Positions 9,432 through 21,400 are shown, counted from the stretch's first letter. The stretch is DNA of 64,000 bases from Selaginella moellendorffii (GCF_000143415.4 NW_003314261.1:434001-498000), one strand, 5' to 3'. Numbers and translations: made by a program. Notes: generated by a model from the letters alone, not told the origin.

Positions 9432-12335
9432 TTATCGCTGCGGTTGCGCCAACAGGCTTTGCATCTGCAACAAAACTTAGATGAGACCACGAAGAGAACA
9501 AACATGTATACAAACCCGAGCAATTTGCTGATAGTGCTTGTCTTCCAGTGACTCTCCACTGTCGATTGTCACCAGCGCTTCAAGCGAGCCCAGGCGAGTG
9601 TCCAAGGCTCCAACTTCTTCCGCTAGTCTTCTCACTTCACCATAGCCGGAAACGCTCGCAAGTCCGGTGCTGGTACTCCGCTGGTCGTTTTTGTTGGTTT
9701 TAGCCGCTGAACCGACGAGCAATTGCCTGCATTTGGAGATGTCAGTCACATAAATGATCCGCAAAGTAACTTACTTGAGAACGAAAAGGCAAAACGCAGC
9801 CGAGGCTGGGCCAGTTATCCCAAGATTCTGGCTGACCCCGTAGGACAACTGTGCTGACGTTTGAAGCCCTTGCATCAGCTGTTTCCAATAGAAGAAAGTA
9901 TTATCGGAAATCAAACTGAAAGAAAAGAAACTTACCATCCAGCCCGAAGATAATCCCAAACAGATCAACGCAGCTATGGGAATAGCTGCTGTAATAGCAT
10001 ATGTGAACTCTGGGCTCTTGAGTTTAGTAGCCATTTCGCCCACCACTTTCTCTTGTAACACTTTGATTCCAGCACCAGATTCTGCCATCAGGGAAAGGGC
10101 AGCCATCGGGACAGCCGCTGGTTCGAAGTTAGGAGGAAACTTCGGAAATTCAATCTTGATCGGCTCCACACGACGAGTCCCTCTAAAGAAACGGTGCTTC
10201 AGTGCAGCTGCTGCAGAAGGACGACCTCTCACAAGGCCTGGAAAATAAATAATCAGATCAAGAGTAACTGCTAGCATGCATGCTTCAGTCTTACTGGGCC
10301 AAATCATGAATGCCTTGTCGTGCCGCGGTTGAAGCAAAGCAGTTACAAGCTCCCAGCCAGCGCCATCTTCACATTACACAAACAGTTAAATGATATCCAG
10401 TAAAGCCGCAATTATCATTACCATCAGCATCCAAAAGGGAAAACTCTTCCTTCGGAACTTGACATTTTTTCCTCCACTTGTTCAAATCGTATCCTGCGCG
10501 CTTAAGTTCTCCAGAAAAGTGCTTCTGCAGTTAAGCCACGTCCCTCCATAAGCTCGTAACACACGAAATTTTGATCTGCAAAGATTACCATCGCACTCTC
10601 ATGTCGCAAAGATTTTACAGACAACTGCATCATCACCAAACCCTGTAACGAAAGCTAATTAGAAGTTGAAGAGAAAACACGCGTATTGAGACTTACAGCT
10701 GAGAATACGTCAAAACGATCTGGAGTATTCAAAAGCCAGATGAGTGGCGAGATTAGCGAGCAAAGTGGATCAGGAGGAAGCCTTGGCGTTCTCGTCGGCA
10801 TGACGTACTGCTCAGGAGGTGCATAATCTGGGTCCATGATTGTTTCGTTTGGAACCTGTACTTGAAATTTTCATTTGAAAAGCATGATTTGCGAAAAATT
10901 CATCACTTACGTAATTGTAACCGGACCGTAGATTGACACATGCGCCAAGGTCAACGAGCTTAAAAGTATCCGTATCGCCAGCGAGAATTAGATTTAATGG
11001 CTTTACATCACGGTGCACAACGCCTGGGGATAAAGTAAGAACAAGATCTAAAAGACATTCGGCTGCAAACATGCTTACCGGTTCCATGGATTTGTTGTAG
11101 GTTATATAACAAGTGAGTCATTATAGTTCGGAGAATTAGAGCATTTTGTCGTTGGTTTGTAGAGCCATAACGCTTGTTTGTGGCCTAAAACAACCCTGTT
11201 ACCAACATCTGATATTAGCCAAGGCATACAACCTTACACTGTCTCCGAGAAGTTGCTTTGAGAGATTCTCTGGAAATGTCTTTTGTTTCATGTAGTGATT
11301 CAACGTATGGTAGCCTTGAAACTTCCACACTAGCCACAGCCCCTGGACAGAAAATGCAATGCAGCAATCTTAGACGCGGGTCTCAGTCGCCACTCTGTAT
11401 CTCGTACCTCTGTTAACTTTCTTTTGACTTGATCCTGCTTGACTCGCACCGTTCCCAGAAAATCAGCCACAGCCTCTGGCGCGTTTCTCTACAAAACAAC
11501 AACAATATGACTCTCTCTCTCTCTCTCTTGACCAAATTTACCTGCAAGTACCGGTTCATGTACACTTCCGTATTGTGCATTTCTGAAGAGCCCGAAACTT
11601 GAGCTTTCGCTTTCTTCAAAATGACATGCATGCCCTCGTCGCCATTGGCTGCCAAAACTCCAAAAATCAACCTGTTGGTATCAAAACACCCAGGCTCTTA
11701 CTTCCTCGGCCAATGTATCCATCATAGACGATTCCGAACGATCCTTCTCCAATGCGTCTTCCAACCTCAACTTCATTGGCTGGGAATTCCCTATTACGAT
11801 GAAACAAAGAAAACACACGCTGCGTTGAGCAACAGAGTTATAAACTTGGAAGTCGAAAACCTTTGACGACGAGCATGCAAAGGAGAAGCGAGGAAGTCAA
11901 CAACGCCAGAAATGCCGCCAGGAGAAGCCAGCAAGAACCAAAGCATTGCCGGTGCTGCGACAGCCCACCATTCCAGAGACTTGACCAAAAAAAAAAAACG
12001 TTTCAATCAAACGAGTACCACAAAAGGAAGAAATCCACGCTTACAGTCTGCGAGCTGGGAAGCACTTCCAACGAGTCTTGCAAGATCGTCTTATGGAAAA
12101 AAAGACCACTCTCCCGCAATGCATTCCCGACACTGCCCAGGATCGATCGACAAAATATCGACATCTAAGAAATTCCTTGCCTGGATTCCATCATACTGCG
12201 CTCCAAGCTCGCGACGCTCACCCGGAATCCAGCGCTGGCGCTGGAAATACGACCCCGGGAACCTCCTCGGAGCTTGCGCAGCTGGATCGGACGTCCAAGC
12301 CATGGCGATCCCAATGCGGCAGCGTAGGACGTCAT
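9432..12335 (-). CDS. STN7/STN8-like chloroplast Ser/Thr kinase with C-terminal membrane segment
   Basis: Multi-exon gene. The start at 12335 opens an Arg/Ser-rich transit-like N-terminus (MTSYAAALGSPWLGRPIQ). A probable membrane segment follows (WWAVAAPAMLWFLLASPGG, about 11970). The kinase domain has the glycine loop GEGSFGIVYDG, the VILKKAK lysine strand, the catalytic VVHRDVKPLN and the DFG-equivalent LVDLGACVNLR. The activation segment is DPDYAPPEQYVMPTRTP, followed by PDRFDVFSAGLV. These motifs match the state-transition kinase group STN7/STN8 rather than receptor kinases; DLG replaces DFG as in STN7. After the domain comes GRPSAAAALKHRFF, then a hydrophobic stretch (ITAAIPIAALICLGLSSG) and a C-terminal region ending at 9432. 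Introns are 40-70 nt. The first two or three exon junctions are tentative. Role: probably thylakoid or envelope protein phosphorylation; substrate unknown. Confidence 0.75.
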
Positions 12336-12695
12336 GGCGCCAGAGATCGCCGCCCCTCCCGCACCACAGCTAGGCGATAAGATTGCGATTCTTGGATCGC
12401 AAAATAAATCCCGCCGTTTAGGGTTCTGTCAGCTAAGATGCTGCCACGTGTTAGCGCGTATAGCCGTGTGATCTAGACAAGCGTGCCGGCTTGGAATGAC
12501 CGTGTCATACTCGCCAATGGTCTATTCTGCCAACACGAAGGAGGCGCACGAACAGCATTATTAGATTTCTAGGTCTTGTGCCTCTCTCGCTGAGATCTCT
12601 GGGCAGAGATCGATCATAGATCACTTAGCCAGCAATCGCAAGCCAGGAATCGATACTTCGCGAGATTTTTTTCTTCGGGACATCGATCGATCGCG
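12336..12695. promoter_or_regulatory. Divergent promoter region between kinase and RIN4 genes
   Basis: The 360 bp between the two start codons contain a telo-box-like tttagggtt at about 12418-12426. GATC-rich short repeats lie near the RIN4 start. The two genes are transcribed away from each other, so the interval must hold both promoters. No clear TATA box is assigned. Confidence 0.45.
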
Positions 12696-13565
12696 ATGGC
12701 AGTGAGTAGCAGTAGCTTGATGGGTCGATCGACTGGATCGATTGATTGATTGATTGGTGGGTTTGTTTGCAGCAAAGGAATAGAGCTGGGTCTCACGTCC
12801 CGCGATTTGGGAATTGGGATCCCAACGATCACGCGCCCTACACCAAGGTGTTCGAGTCGGCCAGAGCTGGAAGAGGCGGCCGATTGATCAACCCAAATGA
12901 TCCATCCGAGAACCCAGAAGCATTTGGAGCGTTTCCTCCACCGCCTGCCACTGTTGCCCCAAAATCGCCCCATCGCCAAGAACAGCACCAGCATCAACAA
13001 GACAATCCGACGGATCCAGCGCGAAGATCGCGCACGGAGCAACGAATTGGCAGCAGGGAGGACGGGGAATTCAAGAAATACATGGAATCGCCCGCGCGCT
13101 ACCGGCAATCACCTGCTATGGTGGGAAGAACTCCATCCTCGTCCTCCGATAGCAACCGGCGCTACAATGGATCAGACATCCATCGATCGCCGCTCCATCC
13201 GCAAGCCAAGGTAAGAAGATCTTGGGCAGCTGGATTTCACGGTTTTGGATCGCTTGCTGGCACAGATTCCCGAGAGGAACGCGCCTGCATTGCCCAAATT
13301 CGGGGACTGGGATCCCAAGGATCCATCGTCGGGAGAGGGCTTCACGACAATCTTTAACAATGCGAGGAACGAGCGGCAGCCGGGAAGAATTCAACAGGAC
13401 AGTGCTCCGGATCATCAGCAGCATGGCTATGGACGAGGAGGAGGAGCTCATCCCGGTCGCAAGCAGCAAGTAAGTCCTCGCGACTCAATTGGAGAAAAAA
13501 GAAATTCTTTGACTGTTTCGATTCTTTCTTCCTTGCAGAGCAACTGGTTTTGCTGCTTTGGCTGA
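12696..13565 (+). CDS. RIN4/NOI-family immune regulator, two NOI motifs, CC palmitoylation-type tail
   Basis: Four exons, all joined in phase 0: 12696-12701 (only Met-Ala), 12773-13210, 13266-13469, 13539-13565, giving 224 residues (Arabidopsis RIN4 is 211). The first NOI domain follows the start: HVPRFGNWDPNDHAPYTKVF, with downstream GRLINPNDPSENPEAFG. The second is ALPKFGDWDPKDPSSGEGF, then FNNARNERQPG. Both contain the P-x-F-G-x-W core cut by AvrRpt2-type proteases in Arabidopsis RIN4. The tail SNWFCCFG fits the C-terminal Cys acylation site that anchors RIN4 to the plasma membrane. The middle is Pro/Ser/Arg-rich and probably disordered. By family, it is a negative regulator of basal immunity and a target of pathogen effectors. 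Confidence 0.88.
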
Positions 13566-13709
13566 TTGATCCATGGCGACAGACAGTGAAAACTATAGTG
13601 CTACCATTTTTGTGATTGATAGAAAGAGACCATTGTTGCCAAAAGACCATAAGTAAGGTATGTACACAAACCATAAAGGAAGAGATTTTTTTCATGCAAA
13701 GCTTAGAAG

Positions 13710-13781
13710 AGGTTTCGCCGAGATTCGAACTCGGGTTACTGGATTCAGAGTCCAGTGTCATCACCACTAGACCACGAAACC
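13710..13781 (-). tRNA. tRNA-Gln (CTG)
   Basis: The 72-nt cloverleaf on the minus strand has acceptor GGTTTCG paired to CGAAACC with discriminator T, as usual for plant tRNA-Gln. The anticodon stem-loop is TGGACTCTGAATCCA with anticodon CTG. The T arm is CCGAGTTCGAATCTCGG. No intron. It lies 145 bp downstream of the RIN4 stop. Confidence 0.95.
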
Positions 13782-14108
13782 ATTTTTCGCAAAGAGAGTT
13801 TTTTTCTTGTTCTGGGGAAACGCTTAAGAGAAACCAAAGTTATAGCTTGCTCGGTCCCAAAAGCTCAAACGATTCTTCTTCTTCTTGATATGATCTATAC
13901 TTACGAACGTATGTTGAGCGAAGCGCTCAACTATATTTCATGCAAGCGATTCACAAAAGAGACTGTACAAAAGCGAAAGGCTTACCCCCACAAACGCTAA
14001 AAGCTTCCTCTTTGACGAAAGACACGCCATCCAGCATTGACGCACTGCGCAAGAGCCCAAGAGACAATCAGAGACGATCGAAGACCAAATGCGCAAAGAC
14101 GAACGTTT

Positions 14109-15548
14109 TCACGAGTTTTCGCTAGCGCCTGCTCGTCGGAACCACGTCGCAAAAGCCATGGCCAGGTTCGAGCTCTCGTCCAGCCCGCGAGAAGCGAAGC
14201 TCAGGCACTGCTGGAGAAGCTCCTGAGCATCGCCAACCGGAAGCGTCGAGATGAGCTTGAGGAACACCTCCTCCAGATTCTGGTGGAGCTGCTTGTTGCA
14301 GTTCGCCGACACTGCGTTCTCCTTGGAAGTTATGAGAACTGGAAGCCAGTCCCTCACCATCTTCTTCCTCACCTCCCTGGAAACTAGGATGGATCCGGTA
14401 ACCATGGCCTGAGCGAGGCGAGATGTGCACCGGAGTAGAACCGCGGGCAAGCCGGGTACATTGTTCCTCCAGACGTCGTCCATGAAAGCTCTCTTCAAGT
14501 TGGCAGTGAAGGAACTCTGCTCGCTCCACTCGAGCACGGCATTCTCCGCGACTTTGAGCTCGATCATCCGTTCCACAAGCCATAGCAAGTGCCTCCCGCT
14601 CACCACCGCCGTGTGAAGATTCTGCCGCTGCATGGCTTCGATCTCGTCGTGCCTCCCGCGGACGTTCGGGCTCGAGTACTCCTCCACCGAGTCCTTGACC
14701 GTCTTGAGCCCATTCTTGAAAGCGTTGTCCAGGACCAACCTCACAGTCTCCCTCGACTTGTGGCTGTCGAGGATCTTCCCCACGAAGAGCTTCACGCTCG
14801 CAGCGTTCTGATGGTTGTGGGTGGCGGCGTAGACGAGCTCGCTCAGCATCGTCTCCACGGCGCTGTCACTCCCGGGGATCACCCTGGCGATGATCTCCGG
14901 CGTCTCCTCGAGCTGGAGATAGTTGAGAAGCTGGAGGATTTGCTGCTCCTCCTCCCTGCTCCAGGGAACAGCCTCGAGGAACTTCAAGCACCGCGCCATG
15001 CAGTCATCGTAGAGAAGCTCGGCGGTCACTGGGAGAAGCGCCAATGCGGACTGGACATCCACGATAGCCTCGCTGAAATTCTCCGTGTAGAAGAGCCTGA
15101 GGATCCCGAGGTAGACCGGCATGGGAGAAGTGGTGTTGATCCTGAGATGCGTCTTTGGAGGCTCTTGCTCGGCCGCCATGGAAGCCTGATCGTCGCCTTT
15201 CCATCGCTCGGACAGGAGCGCTGCGAAATACCTCGATTTGGCGAGCACTTGGGAGTGGAGATGGAGCACATTCTCCTCCTCGTCGCCGATGAGATGCACC
15301 ACGACGTCGGCGGTGGATTCCTCGCCGAAGGAGATGATCCGCGCCTTGTCTGGATCGACCTTGACATCCCTGGAACCCTGTTCTTGCAGCTGCTCCTGGT
15401 GCTGCTGCTCGTCCCCGGCGCAATCTTCTCGATTCGCGGGGAAGCCATTACCTGTGATCTGCCCCACTCGGCTGCTGTCGCTCCCAGACGATGATACGCG
15501 CTGCCGCTTCCTGGCCATGGCGCTCGCGATCTCGTCCCTCTTCGCCAT
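14109..15548 (-). CDS. BTB/POZ domain protein (At1g63850-type)
   Basis: A single exon of about 479 residues from ATG 15548. A further in-frame ATG at 15617 would add 23 residues. I prefer 15548 because MAKRDEIASAMARKRQRV gives a normal basic start. The BTB fold begins around ARIISFGEESTADVVVHLIG, then VLHLHSQVLAKSRYFAALLS. The long helical C-terminal region has motifs such as AVPWSREEEQQILQLLNYL and LVYAATHNHQNAASVKLFVG, seen in a plant-specific group of BTB proteins related to At1g63850 and At3g50780. BTB proteins of this kind are usually substrate adaptors for CUL3 ubiquitin ligases; here that is inference. The 116 bp to the RimM-UDPGP stop on the same strand is short. Confidence 0.82.
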   Translation of the reverse strand: MAKRDEIASAMARKRQRVSSSGSDSSRVGQITGNGFPANREDCAGDEQQHQEQLQEQGSRDVKVDPDKARIISFGEESTADVVVHLIGDEEENVLHLHSQVLAKSRYFAALLSERWKGDDQASMAAEQEPPKTHLRINTTSPMPVYLGILRLFYTENFSEAIVDVQSALALLPVTAELLYDDCMARCLKFLEAVPWSREEEQQILQLLNYLQLEETPEIIARVIPGSDSAVETMLSELVYAATHNHQNAASVKLFVGKILDSHKSRETVRLVLDNAFKNGLKTVKDSVEEYSSPNVRGRHDEIEAMQRQNLHTAVVSGRHLLWLVERMIELKVAENAVLEWSEQSSFTANLKRAFMDDVWRNNVPGLPAVLLRCTSRLAQAMVTGSILVSREVRKKMVRDWLPVLITSKENAVSANCNKQLHQNLEEVFLKLISTLPVGDAQELLQQCLSFASRGLDESSNLAMAFATWFRRAGASENS

Positions 15549-15732
15549 TATCCACTCTACCCTAATCTTTTGTTTGGAGACGAAGAGAAATATCCTTTTA
15601 TCTCGAGCTTTCGCCATCCCGTCCAGCTCAAAACTTGGCTACCTGGATAAAAATTCCGAGAGCTACAGGCACACGATGATGCAATCCACGACAGACGATG
15701 AGAACTATAGAAAAACAAAACTTTGAGCTGCG

Positions 15733-18338
15733 TTACACGAGTTTTACGATAGAAACCTGTGACAAACAAGGAACACGAATGAATCCATGAAAGAAAAGAG
15801 AGAACTTTGTGAGTACCTTGCGCGGTTCGCACTTGACGATGCAGTCCAGCAGCGAGGATTCAAGCACCATCGCGCTTGAATCCTTCACGAGCTCGCATTT
15901 GCCATCCTTTTCTCTGTAGACGGGGAACGTTCTAGTCGAGGGCGAGGTCGAGTGAAGCTCGAAGTTGAAGCCGCTGTCATGGAGCTTCTTTGCGAATGAC
16001 ACCGAGAGAATGTAGCCTCCAAGAGGACTTGCAGCACTGCACAGCTCCAAGTCCTTGTTGTCCTTGCAAGCGTAGCGCCTCACAAGCTCGTAGCTAAGCG
16101 AGTTCTCGTTTTGGAGCTCTCGGAATCCAATGACGTCCATGGATGGTTGCCATTCCACCGTTTGGATGGTTAACTCCGATGCTTGTGCCTCTGCATATCC
16201 AAAAAGGAAGGGATCCGCTATCCTTGCCTGTGAAGTTGGATCATCCAGCACCTGAACAAAAAGATATAGAAGATGGTGACCAAAATGCTTTTAAAGAACC
16301 TTGCCTGTAAGTAATCGAGACCTTTCTCTGCAAACTCTGAGGTAAGGCCTTCAGTAGCTAGAGCTTTCAGCACTCCGCCATCGCCAGTTACCGACTGCAA
16401 AAGTTTCCATGGTGACATTCTCAATATCTGGTGATCACCAGCGACTGTGTTTGTGTCAAAACAGGGAACTGTTTCTACGGTTATAACGCAGACCTGCATT
16501 CAAAGAAACAACGTGAAACTTAAGCTTGAAAAGCTAGCTATAGTCTTACTTGCGTGGATTGGAGCCCGAAGAATTCTTCTTCGTCCAGAAGTGAACGAAT
16601 CGGTTCAATGAGATCCGAGCTGGTACAAATGAACCAAGGTATTTGGCAGACGTCTCCTGGAAATTCCTACGCTCCCACAGTTAGTGGTGAAGACTACCTT
16701 TTATGAACAAGAGCACTCACGAGCGTAGCAAGGTTTTCAATTGTTCGAAGATGTTGAGCAAGAAGCTGGAGTCGTGATTTTTGTTTGTCCAGTTTTTGAT
16801 CCCCGTCGTCATTCGGACGTATCAAGGAAGCAACAGCCACTCTATTGCTTGCAATAACATCGAGTCCCCGCTTCCAATAACCTTTTCCACTGTTTGTTTC
16901 GCCATCTCCCGTATATGTGCCTTCTTTCATCCACCTCTCGAGCTCCTGCTTGGAAACCAAGGGAATCTCGGGAATCTTGGTGAAGCCACTCAACCTGCAT
17001 TCGTTCTTTACAGGAGAACATTAACAGCAAAAATATGCACGGTCATACCGTTTTAGAACGCTCGCAAGCTTTCACAAAGGACACTTGAAGAGCTTTGAAG
17101 TCGATGTTCAAAAGCTCCTTCAGCAACGAATCTCGCTCTTCTTGCTCGCCGACAGAAAGTCCTGCTAAAAGGTGGTCCTGCTTGGATTTTATCAGACTTT
17201 TCTTTAAGCCACTCTTTCTCATTTGCAACTTCCGCATGGCTTTCACCTCCTATAAGAACCGTTAATTCGGCAGATTATAGAACTCACTTTCGGCCTACCT
17301 CTTTGCGTGCTTCAGCTTTCTCCTTGCGTTTCGCGGGCGTATTCAGCTCCAGTAGCCCCTCGGGAGGATCCACTATCACTCGCCTTTGCTCCATATCAAC
17401 CACGGGAACTATAGCTTCGACAAAAGGAATCCAAATAAGAGGGCCCTCACCAACAGATGAAGCTGGATTTCGTTGGACACGCAGCAAATCACTGGCTCCA
17501 AAGTTGCACATATCAGCAATAGTTCCAATGTTTTCCATGGAGCTCTATCATAAAATATAGTAAAGTAAACAAGGCATGAGCATGAAGTAACAAAATTCAT
17601 ACCTGGACAAAAACGTCCATGCCTATGAGATCTGGAATGTAAAACTCGCCTTCTTCCAGAGCAGGCCGTTCGTCACGCTTGACAAGCATGGTAGCACCAA
17701 TATACTTCGAAGCCTGAAAAAAAATACAAATTTTGTCAAAGAGTAAGAACATCTGAGCTTACCTTCTCGACCGAGTCCACATTTTTCAGCGTAAGCAACC
17801 AGCACGGTAGCTTGCCAGCTCGATTTCTTCCACTGACGAGATCCACACACTCTATCGTCTCTTCACCTCTCTCGGAGATTTTCATCCATCGCTTCCCAGG
17901 CTGAAAGAAGCAAGATAAAACTTACAAATTGTTTTTCTTCTAAAGAGAACTTGCCTTCTCAAATCGTTCTTGAGGGAAATCGGTAGAGGACCGAATGAGC
18001 AACTCCCCACGAACTCCATGCTTTCTAATCACAACGCCCACCTCCACAAACTCATCCCTGACCTTGTCTTCGTCTTGAATCGATTCAACAGATTTCTTAT
18101 CCACTGTGCCAGAAAAAGCATCAAACGAGAAAGAATGCGTTCGCTTGAGCTTACCAGTGGCAAGAGCTGTGAACCTGGTGCCGCAAGAAATCACTCTCGC
18201 GGTGAGAATCCGAGCGCCATTGCTGCCGTCGGTGCTGCTAATCCTGGATGAAGATGGAGGCCACGATGAAAGAAATGTGATTCCCGAGCGAGGAATCGAA
18301 AGGACATGTGAAGAAGAAGCTCCGAGCGCCAGCGCCAT
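15733..18338 (-). CDS. Plastid RimM (16S rRNA processing)-UDPGP-like fusion protein
   Basis: The start at 18338 gives a Ser-rich transit peptide (MALALGASSSHVLSIPRSG). The RimM N-terminal domain follows: VEVGVVIRKHGVRGELLIRS. The PRC-barrel part then follows: EEGEFYIPDLIGMDVFV, IWIPFVEAIVPVVD, IVDPPEGLLEL. Next are a basic linker (MRKLQMRKSGLKKSLIKSK) and a UDP-sugar pyrophosphorylase/UAP-like domain: PWFICTSSDLIEPIRSLL, FFGLQSTQVCVIT, then ARIADPFLFGYAEA. The same RimM-UDPGP architecture is known from Arabidopsis At5g46420. I do not find the L-x-G-G-x-G-T-R-L-G nucleotide loop, so pyrophosphorylase activity is doubtful. RimM assists 30S head maturation; a plastid ribosome role is inferred. 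One intron (17901-17954) has a GC-AG boundary. The last exon, reading VSIVKLV to the stop, is tentative. Confidence 0.8.
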
Positions 18339-18453
18339 GGGCAAGCATTCAATCTAGGGATTCTATCAGCTCCCGGCATTTCACAAGCCCTAGAACAGAG
18401 CTTATTTGAATTCTAGGTTTAGCGGGAAGAGGGCGAGCTAGGGTGTGGTGGAA
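18339..18453. promoter_or_regulatory. Compact bidirectional promoter (115 bp between start codons)
   Basis: The RimM-UDPGP gene (minus) and the coiled-coil gene (plus) start head to head. Only 115 bp separate their ATGs, including both 5' UTRs. Short tctaggttt and agccctag elements are visible. Co-expression is inference. Confidence 0.55.
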
Positions 18454-21400
18454 ATGGCGCTCTCCTCCCTCGCCGATGCGCCATCGCTCTCCAGATCGTG
18501 TAAGTTCGCCGAGAACCCTCCCATTTGATCCTTTTTTCGTCTGTTTGCAGCCGAATCGGGCCTTCCGCCGCTTGGACGATCCTGGTCCCGTGCTCGTCAC
18601 GACGACAGATCGATAGACGCGCTTTTTGATGAAGGTAAGGATGTAGAATGAATTGGTCTAGAGCTGAGAGATTTCCTACTTCGTTGATTCAAGGTCTGGT
18701 AGGGATTGACGAGGAAAGTCCATTGGAATTGCCAGTGTCCACAAAGACGTCGAGTGTTACTGAAAGTACACGCACTGATTCAGCTCAAGGCAGCCACTCT
18801 GTGAGCTCGTTTACTGTCAAAAAAGATGATGCTGAGAAACAGTGCTCCACTCCAACCATGTTTCCCAGCGTGAATCCCACTTTGAGCTCTCCGACAGAAG
18901 AATGCAAGCCAGAGACACCACCGGATGAGTAAGATGGAGACTCAAACACTTCATCCAGCGAAAAGCATTCGAAAATCGACACTCCTCGTTTGATTTACAT
19001 TTTCGACAGGGAAATCTTCAAGAGGAAATGGAAGGAAAATCTCGTTCCACCTCCAAGCTTGGAAAAGAAGAGTTCCTTTGACAGCCTTCTCACTCATGTT
19101 TCGTCTGTTAAACACGACCAAGAGCCTTGGAAGAAAAAGGTACGTCGATCTCATATGGTTTTTATTCTCTTATTTTTCCACGTTTATTTCACAGGATGAC
19201 GACTGGGGTGAGAGCTCAGATATCCTATCTATGCTTCCGGATGGCTCGGAGGGTGACTTTAATAAGGCAAAACCGGAAAGAAGGCCATCTAATATATCGA
19301 AGAAGCCAACGACTGAAAGACCGGATACACCATTTGAGTTTGGTGAGTACCAACCTTCGTGCCTCTCGGGAAAAACTCCTATAGCCGGAAGAAGACGAAT
19401 GAGCCCCACAAATTTCAGCTCAACACTAGGCAACACGGAGGCAACGAGCAAGCTCTCAGATAGTACGAGCCATACAAAACGAGATGGAGACGACATTTCG
19501 TTAATCATCCCCGTTACTCCTCCAGTTGACAAACAAGCCAAGCCCACTCCAGCAATCCAGCAACGTGAAAAAGGTATGAACAGCCTCAGTTTTCGTTGGA
19601 AAAACGTTGTATTTTTCAGCGCAACCAAAAGCACACCGAATTTCTTTTGCAAGTGGTCTCGAAACCCTGAGTTCGCAGGTAAAATGCTTCGATATAGTAT
19701 GCTTCTAAGTTGCTGTTTTGCAGGAATCTGAAGAATCAGGATCCGACAAGCGTGCAGTTCCTGAGAGTGGGAACTCGGAAAGCACATTGTTTGAGAGACT
19801 AAGACAAACTCTAGTCTCGAAAGGGATCCTTGAAAGCGAGAAAAATCAACTAACAGATGAAGTCAAGCAACTGAAATCTGAGAACTCCTCACTGAAAGAA
19901 GAAATTCTTAAGGTTGAGAAAGAAAAGCTGCGAATTGAGAAGGAGATTTCTGAGATTGAAATCTCTAGCAATTCAGCACTGTGCAAGCAATTTTCAGAAG
20001 ATAAAGAGGAGGCACAAAAGATTGTTGTGCAGCTATCATCTGAAATCCATCTTTTGAAAAACACTTGCATTCTTGCGGACGAGAAGCTGTCGTCATTACA
20101 GCGAGTTTACCAAGAAGAGGTACCTGTTTTTACGTTTTTTTTGCTTTCAACAGATTGTTCTGAAATGTTCTGAAATGCATGCAGGTGAATATATTGAAAA
20201 TCTCCCATGCGAGGGAAATTGAAGCGAAGGAGAATCAGCTGAACAGCGAGGTAAACGGATTTCTCCTTCTTCTCAATCTCTAGGACCTTTTCTGCCTTGT
20301 TGTAGAGAGCATTTGTGGCAAATCAAAAGCATACGATGGAAATGCTCACGCAGCTAGTCTCAAAATCCAATGACTGGTGTACTAAGGTCGACGAGATACA
20401 GCATTGGATGGTTACAGAGAAAGAGAACTCTAATAAGTTCAGGACTGAATGGCTGGACGGGTTTGAGAGATCAATGCATCAGCAACACACGTTCATGAAT
20501 GAGTGGCAAAACCAGGTTCAGCAAATTCTGAGTTTTACGTGTTTCTCTTCTAAAGCCTCGCCATGGATACTGCAGTTGGAGGAGCTAATGCGAATTCTTT
20601 CATTGTCTGTCCATAACATTAAAGATTTACAGACTACTGAGAGGGATAGTCTCCTCAGAGAGCGAGCACATTTACAAGCACTTCAGGTTTGAACTGATTT
20701 CTTAAGTCGCAAATCAAAATCTGTTTTTGTAAGTAGGAAGCTGTCCAACGTGAGCGATCCCAGTCTCTGGCGGATCTTACAGCGTCAAGGCAGAAGATGG
20801 ACGAGCTCAGAAGTATGTGTCTTCAAGAAAAGGAGTCATTTCTTCAAAAGTGCTTTGAGGTCAGAGCGCGATTTGTTTTTCAAACTTAGCCACCAACCAG
20901 CAAATGAAATGCAGGAAAAAAAGGAACTTGCTGGTGAACGTGATGCAGTACTTCGAATGAAGGAACAGCTATATCATGCAGATGTCTCACTTGAGAAGCA
21001 ACTTGTGGAACATGCAGCGAGAATACAAAATGGTTTGGTGGCTGTGGTAGTTTGTTGCCGAGTTCTGTTGTCTTGACAAGATTTTTTCCTTGCCCTGTGC
21101 CACCAGAAACTGGAGAGTTGTCCAAACAACGATCTGATCTTGAAAGAGCGCGAGTTATGGCTGCTGAGATTGCACAGGAAGTGGAAGATGGACGGCGGGA
21201 CCTAGAGATGCGATACCAGGAACTTGACAAGGAAAAGGTGCAAAGTTTTTCAATACCTACAAAATTATGTGAAAACAGTTGCTTTCAGAGATTCTATGAC
21301 ACTGAAAATTCAACAACGGACGCAAGGCATAGCTGCGGACGAAAGAACAGGTCGAGGACAGGTAAACAAAAGAAGCGTGCTTCGGACCCGACCACTCCGC

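Noticed and set aside
14589..15494. 301-codon plus-strand frame opposite the BTB gene
   Set aside because: It is antisense to a well-supported BTB/POZ protein and has no recognisable domain; it is a side effect of GC-rich codon use.
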